Origin: Cololabis saira
Lineage: Eukaryota > Chordata > Actinopteri > Beloniformes > Belonidae
Reading direction: 5' to 3'
DNA length: 64,000 nucleotides
Assembly: GCF_033807715.1 (NCBI RefSeq)
Contig: NC_084599.1
Coordinates: forward strand, 11,737,625 to 11,801,624
Under the pieces are notes generated by a model. That model was given only the letters and a program-made list of their open reading frames with translations, did not search any database and was not told the DNA's origin. The position numbers and the translations under genes were made by a program. Shown here piece after piece: positions 50,078 to 61,179 of the stretch. Each line of letters opens with the position of its first letter. The stretch's first letter is position 1.

Positions 50078-53000
50078 CGTTTGAAATAGTATATTTTAGG
50101 TGCCTGCTGTGTGTTTGTGGCTCAAATTTATGTTTGCACTTCTGCTGGTGAGGGGGAAAAGGAGAGTATTTAAGTTGCATGGTCTCGCAAACCAAATAGA
50201 CCATGAAAAGGAAAAATAACAAAATCTGAACCCCTCCTCCGTCTCTCCTTGATTCTGCACTCCCCAATTCCCAGTGGATAACAGACTGCGGCTCCAGCCC
50301 AATCTTCACTCCATTCCTTTGTGTTTCAAACCACTGACTCCCTTTGCTTCCCCTTATCTTTTATTTTAATATAATTTTTTTGGGGGGGGAGGGTTGGAAT
50401 TGTGGCCTTGGTAATGTTTTTCTTCTCTGCCTTCACATCCCTCCTATTTCATTCTCTCTTTCTCTGTCCGTTTCATCATCCCCCTCCATCTTGACTTTTG
50501 GTTGGTCAGGGGTGTGACAGGTGTGTCACGGTTCACTCTATCATTTTCTCAACTTGTTGACCTTTGTCTTAGAAATTACTCTTCTCACACCTCTCCCCAG
50601 GCTAGAAAGGATTGACAAGATTGCCTGGCAACAAAAGCTCTGTCTGATGCAGTGTGACCATGCCAGTCTGCCAACTTCCACTAACCTGCTCCTGTCTCAT
50701 CCTGTCGCTGCCTCCCCATCGGGTTGTGTTTGTGCGTGTCTATCAGCGAGCTCATATTTATAACAACAAATCTGATTCCCCAAATATCCTTTAAGGTTTA
50801 TTTATTATTAAAGGAGTAGGTGAAAGTGTAGCACAGAAACAGAAGAGTGACAAAGTAAAGAAAATAAAACGATAAAGGTAACAAGAAAAAGGAGAGAGTG
50901 CGTAAAGTGAAGGGGGAGCGCATGTCATGAAAGATGCCGGTAGAATTTTCAACTATTGTTTCTCCCAGTATGAGCAGTGTATAATCACTCAGCCTTACCA
51001 GAGTAATGACACCATCTGGGCCCGGGGAAGTCGGCAGATTCTCTCCAGCTGAAAAATGGATTGCATAGATCCAGGGCGATTAGAGCATCAGCTGTAAAGA
51101 ACCTAATCTCAGAAGGAATTTTAGCAGCTTATAACTACATAGAGTAGCAATTGGTGGGCAATCTTTAACCATGGCCAATAAAAAAAGATCTGTTATTTCA
51201 CATTACAGAAGAATTACACATATACTGATATCAAAAGGTTTTTTTTGTAGTTTCAAATTGAAAATGTACAATAAAAGTGCAAAAAATGCAGGAAAAATAA
51301 AAATCCATGTAATCCAATGCTTCAAATAAGTTACAAAAGAACAATGCATCATGTGAAATGGATAAAACAAGTAGGGCTAGAGTAAAAACTTCAGGGTTTG
51401 CATTTGAATAGATTTTTTTATTTTTATCAGTGCCAGATTCCCGATCAGTGAATTATGGCACTATTGGCCTTGATACTCCGATCTCTAAGTAGAATCTTGT
51501 GAAAGTCTTCCCCTTACAGGTGGAGCTGTGGGAGGAGGTTTTCTATTAATGTTTACCCAGGTCGTGTGGTGGTTATGCAATGAAGGAGTTATGCTTTCAT
51601 TTGTGTTTACACGCGATTTAGCTGTCAGTGTCAGAGTTGCGATTACCACATGTGGGTTGTCTTTGAGCCTTTGTCCGAAGCCTCTTTGCCTTGACATCGT
51701 TCACCCTGATCCAGCCGTGTTTTCATTTACCGAGAGCAATCTTGCTTTAAGCCTAGCCATTATCTTTATTTTATTTTTTTTATAGCAGAAAGCACTTCCT
51801 CATCCTGCAATCAGACAAATCACGGTCTGTGATGGAACCTAAACCTACAAGACCAGATTCATTTTATCAGCATCAATTGTAGCTTTTGAAATGACTCATC
51901 TCCTGCATTTGTTTAACTCTTACATAATTTACTATTATTCTGTGAGGCATGTGTCAGAATAAGAAGGAAAAACAAAACCCAACAATGGTGGCTCGCGGTG
52001 ACCTGTTGCCATAGCAACAGTTCTTTATTGATCTAGCCAACCCTCATCTCCTTTTACATTCGCCCTCACTCTCACTTTGCTCTCACTTTTCCCCCTTCCA
52101 TCACTTGCTCTTTAGTTACTCTCTCCATTGCGACTCTCACTTCCTTTCCATCCGTCTGTCGTGTTCTGGCTTGGAGATTGATGCCTTGTGGGGCTATGCT
52201 AACCTTCACCTGGGTCGAGCATACATCCCGCTCTTCTGTTCCAATCTGTCAGATTAAATCCATCGCTACCTGCCTCATCCATAAACACATTTATTCAGAA
52301 TTTAAATCCTAACCCCAGGCCATGATTCAGTAAATACTTTGAAGTGCAACTGCATAACGTGATTGCATTATTAAATGTTCTCATGCCCAAATATAGACAA
52401 ACTGCAGGCTAGTAACAAAAATGTTCTTCATGCTCATTTCAGCTCATTTTAATTCATTTGGTAATCTATGCTGCATTTGCCCCCTGACACGCTGTTGATA
52501 ACATGCCGTGCACATTTTTTTTCCCCTTTCATTTGTAGAACAGCCCTTGCGTCAGCTTCCATACGGTTTCACTTGGAAAACTATGAAAGAAGTAATTTAA
52601 CGAGCACAACTATTGTTGACAACCCTGCGAAAACATCCAAGTCATCCACAAAAGTGCATGTGACACTTCAAGGTAGAATGCAAATAGCATTAGAGCAAAT
52701 TCTATTAAATATAATGCACTTATTTCCAAAAATGAGTTCTCTGCTGTACTGTCTGTAGTGTTTTCGTGCATTATTGTGTTATATCTTAGAGCAAATTTTT
52801 CAAGGTCAGTCTAACTGCATTTTTTATTTTTCTAATATAAATTAACCTCACAATTCAAATCCATCGCTGTGCCTCGAGGGCTTTTCTCTAACTTGAGACT
52901 TTTAACAGTGTGTGTCTGTGTGTGTTTTTTAAAGTAATTTTCCAACTCAAACTGCTTTTTTCTTTCAAATGAATTATTTTGCCAAATAATGTGAACTAAA

Positions 53001-53585
53001 TTGCTTGCCAATACATAAAAATACCCACATGTGCATGAATACCTCACACTTCATGAATTATAGTAGACAGTTGTTCAGCACATGCAGCATTTACATTGCC
53101 ACCCTTCTACTGTCTCCCCATCCCATTGTCTCAGACAAGGCCATGACTAATGTTTGAAGAAAAAAAGCAAGAACATTATGAGCATGAAGGAAAAAAAAAA
53201 GATGGTCCAAGGAGGAGCACATTTTTAACTGCACAAGCTGTTCACAAGCCTCCTACACAATAGCACGGTTTTGTGTACGTGTGCTATGTGGGTGCTAAAC
53301 TTCATGCTGTTTTAGGCCGCCAGTAGGTGGCTGATACATCACATTATGTCTGCTCGGAAACAGGCATCATTGTGATTTAATGCAGTTCGTTCCTTCTTTC
53401 AACACATTGACAGTGCTACACGAGATGAATGTTACATCTGGTATCGAATGTTGTGTCTCCTGTAAGTGTAGAGTGACAAAAACAAAAAGAACTAAAGATG
53501 TTAAATGAATGGAGAAAATAATACTATCTCTCTGACACTTGGGCTGAGAGTGTGTGGACACTTTCTCATCCAAACAAATGGGAAA
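50072..53585. other. Intronic sequence, no gene seen
   Basis: Unique sequence, a G8 run near 50381-50388, and one X-box (52005-52018). No exon recognised. Confidence 0.45.
52005..52018. promoter_or_regulatory. RFX X-box palindrome
   Basis: GTTGCCATAGCAAC is a perfect inverted-repeat X-box (GTTGCC-AT-AGCAAC) in unique intronic sequence. Confidence 0.6.
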
Positions 53586-53614
53586 ATGTGTCCAAACTTT
53601 TGGTCTGTACTGTA
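53586..53614. mobile_element. Tc1/mariner-like terminal fragment
   Basis: GTGTCCAAACTTTTGGTCTG then TACTGTA is the outer end of a teleost Tc1-like element family as I recall it. Only this end is recognisable, and it abuts the CATA/TA array, where its TA-rich insertion site appears to have expanded. Confidence 0.6.
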
Positions 53615-53933
<319 letters not shown>

Positions 53934-54044
53934 TGGGTCTAGATTTATTTATTTTGTGTACATTCATTGAAAAAAAGATTAATTTATATAGATTTGTTTA
54001 CTAGGGGTTCTCTATGTTCAAAATATGTGTGTATGCACGTGTGT

Positions 54045-54135
54045 TAGGGCTGTTCGATTAATCGATTTTAAATCGTAATCGCGATTATGTAATTAGAACG
54101 ATGTTAAAACATGAAACTCGTAAAATCGATTTTTC

Positions 54136-54169
<34 letters not shown>

Positions 54170-54181
54170 TTGTCTGCCCTA
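54045..54181. mobile_element. 137-bp hAT derivative, perfect 8-bp target duplication
   Basis: Ends TAGGGCTGTTCGATTAATCG and CTTGTCTGCCCTA, flanked by ACGTGTGT on both sides (54037-54044 and 54182-54189). The left half is rich in ATCG (AATCGATTTTAAATCGTAAT) and the right half contains a T29 tract (54138-54166). Far too short for anything but the two ends. Confidence 0.85.
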
Positions 54182-54189
54182 ACGTGTGT

Positions 54190-57100
54190 GCATATGTATA
54201 TCCATTTATGTATATAGATACCTGTACATAAATTCATATGTGTTAAGTGTTAATGTTGGAATGACTGGAATGGAATTGGTGAATTCATGGATTCAGGTTC
54301 CAGTCCTCAGTTCAAATTTAAATCAAGTCTTCTTCTTTCATACTTTCTCCTTTACTATTTTTTGTTGTTTCTTGGTCAGATGTTCTTTGTTGTATGTTTG
54401 ATAAAATGACATTAAATGAATAATACGTTTCACCCAATCATTGTAGTTAACCATAAGTAACAGTAATTTACGGCATACATCTCTCTTCTGAAACAAGCCT
54501 CCTGCCGTTTTACATACACATACATACAAGGGCTTACAAGGGACAGATTTGGACAATTACAAACCAACAAAGAAAGACATACAAGAAATGACACAAAGGA
54601 AAGCGCTTTCAAAGTGAAATAAAGTGACAGCAAAATCACAAGAAATTTACCAACAGTAGACTAAAGCAAAAGAAAGAAACACGACTGAAAATACGGTAAA
54701 CTAAGGCCATGATGTAAAAGTAATGTAAAAGTTTTTCTCCTGACTTTCTTGTTCAAAGGTTTACATGCAAAGTTTGACGTTTCAGGAACAGTTTATTGTG
54801 GAGGCAGTGACTGGTGTGTGTACCGGGGTTTGCAGTAGGTCCTTTTGTGCATGGACTCTTGAAACATTGCTGCACGTCTTCAAATCTCAACGGTTACTTT
54901 CAGTGTTATCCTTGAAAATCCAAGTGATGGCGCAATTCATGAAAATAAGATGCATGCTGGAATTTAACTATAAGTATATAGCTGGGATGTTTCTGTATGT
55001 CCACCTAAACTTTGACCAGCTTACTTCAGTAAATGAGTTGCTCTTGAGATGTTGTTGTCAGGAGGCTCTTTTTTACAATTTGTCAAAGGTCCATGATTAT
55101 ATCCTGGCTGCACTTCTCCATTTTTGCTTGCACCCCTTCTCCGTTTCTCTATTTCCCTCCCTACATTACCTGCATGACTCTAACAGCCTATCATCCCGTT
55201 TCACTTCTCCCTTACTCGGTTGGTGCCTTCACAGTATGACAGTCCACTAATGAAAGCAAGATAAGCGTGCCAAGCAAACTGTTAATTTAAAAAAAAAAAA
55301 AATCCCTTCACACAAAGAAAAATACAAGTCTCCAACCTTATCATGGCTGTATTCCTCCCTCCACTGTCCCTAGCTAGCCTGAGCAAATTTGATTGGGTCT
55401 GGATAGGGAGAGAATGGCAGCAGATAAGGCACCCGAAACTGTCGCCAAACGAGGCCTGATGCAGCAAAGGATAAGAACAGAAATGCAATTATGCTGGCAG
55501 AATTCTTATATTAAACCCAAAAACACCAGTACAGCACTGCTTCCACCTTCCCTCCCATTCCTCTACCCGTCACCCTTCTATCCCTCCATACCTAACAGTG
55601 AATAGTGAGCATCTAATCTCAGTGGCCGCAGATATCACTCTGTAGTCTCAACATTGCTGTAACCCCCCCCCCCCCATTCCCCCATCCCCCACCCTGTCCT
55701 CACACCTCCTCTCCCATCTTCCCCATTCAGATGAACTATGGCTGATAACAGCACCCCTGGAGATTTTTATCCCCCCCCCCACCCTCAGTGGAACGGGCCA
55801 GCAATCCTGTCAGCTTGGAAATAGTTACAGCTGTTTTCGTCTTTCTTCCGTAATGCATTTCACACTTACTGCAAGCATCTCTGTAATGGGGAATTGCATG
55901 TCACAGTTAACAGGTGCACTCATGATTTTGTGTCTTCCATTTTGCAGCCCACCAACAGCACCGAGGAGATATACAGTTAATGCGACTGTATATTCCCTTA
56001 CCTTCTGCCACATTCTGTAGACGAAGCTTGAAAACATACCATGGAAATGCTGGACAGTTTGGTAATTAGCCGTGGCACTTTCTCGAGACAGCTGCTATGG
56101 CTGGAAGATTTTTCTGCAAATGGCAGAGGTGCACTTTTGCATTCCTAAAGCTCTCTGTCAAGGAAAATTGACTTTAATTATAATAGTTTGCTTACTTTGA
56201 CAGCCAGTACCATCGCCAATATGACAAACATAACAATATCAAAAAAAAAAAGTGTCTTTTTTACATTTGAGAGTAAAATTCTTAAAGTATCAACTCAAAA
56301 TATAAAATATCAACTCAAAGTTACGAATTAACAGCATGATAAAAAGATCGTAGGATGTTGCTGAAACAAAACCAAACAAATCGGGGATAGTTAAGATGAC
56401 ACTGATGGGGAAGATGATTTCTCTGGATGCTAGGATTGGATCAGTGGGACTAGGCGATGGGCTGCTCTAGGGGGTATGTTGGATATATGTAGGGGGCTTT
56501 ATATGAGATGTAAGGTAGGGATGGTAATGACACGTGGGCTGCCCATTATGCTGTATTCTGCTGTTTCCTGTGCTCCAGCTGTGAGGTTCATGACCACCAT
56601 AGCACTATTAGGGGGTCGGGGTCACCGCATGCCGAGTGCTTCATTGTCAGCTGCCAGCTTAAAAGACAGAGAGGGGGGAGAGAGGTCCAACTTCTATTGT
56701 GGTGGTGTTACAAAACAGCAAAGGAGAGAGGGAAAAAAAAATCTGATGACTGTATAATTACACAGTGAATGCAGTCCCTCCCCTACCAGCATTTTTTGTT
56801 GCTTTTTTCCCCCCTATTCATTCCTTTTCTTCCCCTCTGTCTCTTTCTTTTTTTCCCTGGTAGAGTGTCTACTAATTAAGCACTTCCATTAGGCAGCCTG
56901 TAATTGGTTTGAAAAGTAATGACAAGCAAGTTTATTTACAAGGTAATTAGAATAAAGGCAGCCTTTGTTCTGATAATAATCACTCAGGACTGCAGGAGAA
57001 GAGGGAAAAAATCCAGCAGCACTTTTATTTGACAGGCAAGCAGTTCATCACACCATATTTACGTATTAATGTTTTTGTCCTATCTGTAAACATGCTGCAC

Positions 57101-59569
57101 TTTACGCACGGGCCGACCCTTTTTTTTCATCTTCCCGCTGTTTTGTTCTGTGTTCAAATACAGGCCTTTTGTTCATAAGTGGGTGAGATTGAGCAAAATC
57201 AAAGGAGGCATGCTGGGCAGCTTTCTTCATCTCTTCCCTCCCAGCCATCATTATGCTAAATGTACAGAACTGATCTGTCAGCTGAAAAGCTGGAGATTCT
57301 GCTTTGTTGGTACGATGGCTTGAAAGGAAGAGTCAGACATTGTGTTATTCCAATAATGTTCCACTTTCCTCCCATGGCAGATTGGTAGGTGGGTGCAACA
57401 CAGATAGCAGGCTTGGCAGATGATGGTTCACAGAGAAAGAGAGAGTGGGGAGACGGAGGGTAATGCCCATACAGTTGGACATCTCTGCCCTTCACTTTCC
57501 AGGCAACAGATGGAAACAGTGTATTAAGGCACCCAGGGGCAACCCTGGGCACCCTGGCATAGCTAAGGCATGGTCAGGTTCAGGGGGAGCAGGTGGGCAT
57601 CTGTTCCATGCCCTTAATCGCTTCCCCGCACCCACTGTCCCTGTTGTGGACTTGGCTCTTTGTGTGTGCCTGAGTGTGGATGTGTGGAAATATGTATTCA
57701 TATCACCTTAGAGTGAGCATACTTTGCTGGTCTCAGTTAGGTTTGGAGCCTTCGTTGTACTCTCCTATTTTACTCTCAGTTGTCAGTTGGATAGTTAAAT
57801 TGGTTTTGCTTAGTTGCCAAATCTACTTATTAGAGGAAAGGAAAGGTTTGAAATAAAGGAGTGTGGTGAAGGATTAAGAGAGATATTGAAAACACTTTAC
57901 TCCCCCCTCATTTTCCAAGCAATTTAAGAAAATGTGTTGACCATTAAAGACGTAAAAAAGCACTAAATGCTTTTATTTTGTTTTATTTTTTTATGGACTA
58001 CTATAGAAACACTGTGGTGCAACTAATTGGACTAAAGTTATGAGGCCCAAGCTGGCAGTAGATATGAAAAGCTGATTCTGAGATCATGAAATCAACAGCA
58101 GAGGCTGAATGAATAAGTCGCTACCCAGTTAGATGATGTTATACATTAGTACCTCGTACCAGACTGAGAGAACAAGGTTAAAAGAACGTCCTGTGCACTA
58201 ATGATTCTCTTCAGTGTCAATGTTCAATGCACTTCACAAGTGCATGTGACAAGTAGGGAATAAGAACAGTTGTGGAAATGTACACCAACATATAGGTCAG
58301 TATGTGTGGTCCTTCTCATGGGGATAGGTAAGTCCTCTCTTCTTTCCGTTATTGACTAAACAGTAAACACGCTGCATGGGCCTTCATTAAGACCACAAAT
58401 ATCCATGAGAAACAGCCTGAATGGACTTACTGTTCTCTTATATCCTATGATTATTCATTTAGCCCTATATGATTGCAGATCGCTGCAAGAGCTGACTGAA
58501 ACACAACAGTTAAAAGGTTTTTGTTGTTGTTGTGTTGTTGTCTTTCTCTGCATAGCTTTCAGATATTGAGTTAGGCTCTACTACAAACATAAACAGCCTT
58601 CAGTAAATATGATTGGCAGGCATGTTTCAAAGCCAGGCTAATTCCATTAAGCTATTGATCTCTCCCTGCCTTGGCTTTGGCCCTGTGCTGGCTATGAATA
58701 CCTCTTCACTTTGCCCTGGCCCTGGGCTGTAGCTCAGTTTCATGCTGCCCCTTCATCTGCCTATCTATCTGCCATTCCTACAGCGGGGGGGCATTTCTGA
58801 CATCACTCAACATGGGGCTTGTGCACAGTGGACACACAAAGAGGACACAGTTTTACCAAGCTGAGATGTAAAATAGCTCGAGTTCTGGTATGAGAATGTG
58901 GGGTAGTAATGATGATTGTTTATTCCCTCTAGTCCAGACTGATAATCAAATATTTATCTTTCTAAACACTTACTAATTCTGTCTCAAAATATGTCACGTG
59001 TTGTTGTGTAAGTGTCCTCTTGTCCATCTATCTTTGTCTTTCTTTGTAGTTTGTGACTCATTCTGTGCTGTTGTTTCGTGCACTGTATTTTTCATCTGCC
59101 CTCTGGCAAAAATGATCAGTATGAAAAAGGTATATTACTGGCTCTCCCTGCCTGAGCAACACGCCTTATTGCTGTCAAACCAAGCTTGAGATTTGGTAGG
59201 AACCGGGAGCATGAAGGGGATGGGAGGGAAAAGATGAGAGGAGAGGGGAAAGATAGAGATGATGGCTTAGGCTCGGCTGGAGACTTAGCGGTTGTTCCAC
59301 TTGAGTTTTACTTCATGGAGTAAATCATTTGCTTGACTGGCATGGCACCACTCTTGCCCTCTGCAACTCTCTCCTCCACATTGTTGAGAAAGGCTTGAGG
59401 GTGTATTATTGAGAGTGCGCGGAGCTGTTTACGTGATGTCCTGCTGGTCACGAACAGGGTTATAAGCTATGATAACTTACTGCGACTGCCAGAACACCGA
59501 GCTGTATGAATGCAGATGCAGAAGTTGTGGCCTCACTCCCAGTACCAACAACCAGTTCTAGGGGTTTGT
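54190..59569. other. Intronic sequence with pyrimidine-rich and C-run patches
   Basis: C homopolymers near 55663-55676 and 55771-55780. A 161-codon frame at 54765-55250 has no recognisable domain. 56870-57080 is repeat-free with several TAATTA/ATTA cores and is a candidate conserved non-coding element. Confidence 0.5.
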
Positions 59570-60020
59570 GTCATGGATCTATTATATAACTGGATACAGT
59601 GCCAAAAATGGCCGCCCATTCATTTCAATGCATTCTGCTCAGCCAGCGCATGTGCCGAAAAAATTTCTGACTTCCTGGTTTACTCCCATGATGCTCTGGG
59701 GCACATCAATGGCACCGACACGGCCGTGACGTCACGCCCAGAAAGATACTTTTCTTTGACTTTTCTGGCCGTTATAAAACATTTTTGACGGATATAAAGT
59801 CCATGACTTAAAAATATAGAATACAAAGATTAGTAATTGCCGGTGATTACAGCTGGAGGTTCCTGTGAACAGTTTTAGAGGCTTCTCTTTACTATTGCGG
59901 TCTATGGGAAAAATGCTTTCTGGGCCCCATGGGATTTTTTGTTGCAGTACCGCGGCTGGCCACTGGAAAAAATCGGCACACCTTCTGAGCGCGAGACTGG
60001 GGGGCTGGTTTGTGTGCATA
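59570..60020. mobile_element. Possible repetitive element with CRE palindrome
   Basis: Phrases such as GGATCTATTATATAACTGGA, AATGGCCGCCCATTCATTTC and TTGCGGTCTATGGGAAAAAT feel like a dispersed teleost repeat, and GC content rises sharply against the neighbours. It includes GTGACGTCAC (59726-59735). No ends or target duplication were identified, so it remains tentative. Confidence 0.35.
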
Positions 60021-60283
60021 ATGCTATGCTACTTTAAGGTCAACAACAGGTTCATGAAAATTTAAAGTCAGACTCAAGTCTTCCTTTGCTTTTTGCTTTT
60101 TTCCTTTTTACACACCGGCCACACACAAAAATGTTGCACGATGAGTCCACAGAGGAGTTTATTGTCTTTGCCCACGGGTAAAGGCTCAATGTGAGCTTCT
60201 TAACAGCACTGTCTGACAATGTTATGGACTGACGAATGAAGTTACTTAGAGAAGCAAGACCACATACTGATCTTGTTCCTGCA

Positions 60284-60444
<161 letters not shown>

Positions 60445-60869
60445 AACAACAACACTTACACACACAGGAGCTGAGCTCTGAGGAGTAACGAAGCAAACAA
60501 TGAGTTTCCCCAGTGCATTGTGGCTCTGCTGCCCTGCTTTAAATGTGAGCAGAGTCATCAGCACTTAAACGCCTGATTGATGGCACAGAAGTGAGGATGA
60601 TTGTGGGATATGCCAGCTCCAAATGACAAGCAATTACTCATTTTGTGTAATGAAAACCTTAACACCAATCATTGAAGCTTTACACTGTGCTAAAGCTTTA
60701 TGTAATATTATATGTTCTCTCCATCCAATCCCCCCCCAACTCCCACCCTTGCTTCCATCCCTCGGGTGCCGGAGCAGACGTTTTACTAAATAACATAATT
60801 TGTAATGGCTGAAGTGATGGCACAACAGGCTTGCTAAGTGAGTTAGCAGAAGCAACTGCTTTTTGGCAG

Positions 60870-60908
60870 ATTTTTATTATTATTATTTTTTTATTATTAT
60901 TATTATTG
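60870..60908. repeat. Imperfect (ATT)n run
   Basis: ATT triplets interrupted by a T7 run. Confidence 0.85.
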
Positions 60909-61078
60909 TTTTAATTATTTGATCTTTATGAAGGCGGTTCTGTGGAAGAGAGCGGAGAGTTGTGGCCGTACTTCTTACTTAGAGCTCTCCTGCAGACATT
61001 ATTGCCATCAACTCCTCTGATTATGATTCTAAATATTTACCCTGCTGTAGCCTAACGCCATCATCCATCCAGAGAGGT

Positions 61079-61092
61079 GTTGCTATGGCAAC
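61079..61092. promoter_or_regulatory. RFX X-box palindrome
   Basis: GTTGCTATGGCAAC fits the X-box (the reverse strand reads GTTGCCATAGCAAC, identical to the site at 52005). It lies 64 bp left of a C24 homopolymer, in unique sequence. Confidence 0.6.
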
Positions 61093-61155
61093 AAAGGCTT
61101 AATTATGATTTTTATACATGTAAGTGTGTGTGCGGTTTCATAAAGTGTGCATGTA

Positions 61156-61179
61156 CCCCCCCCCCCCCCCCCCCCCCCC
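61156..61179. repeat. C24 homopolymer
   Basis: Twenty-four consecutive C; the complementary G run could form a quadruplex, and the C strand an i-motif. Confidence 0.97.

Noticed and set aside
54765..55250. 161-codon plus-strand ORF, the longest not based on a simple repeat
   Set aside because: No recognisable domain, no splice context, cysteine and leucine pattern looks like chance translation; length is within what random AT-rich DNA of this size can give.
55726..55760. TTCAG followed by ATGAAC, first thought to be the next CELF exon
   Set aside because: Continues as Y-G-stop rather than the expected N-R-P-I-Q-V-K and lacks a donor at 49 nt.
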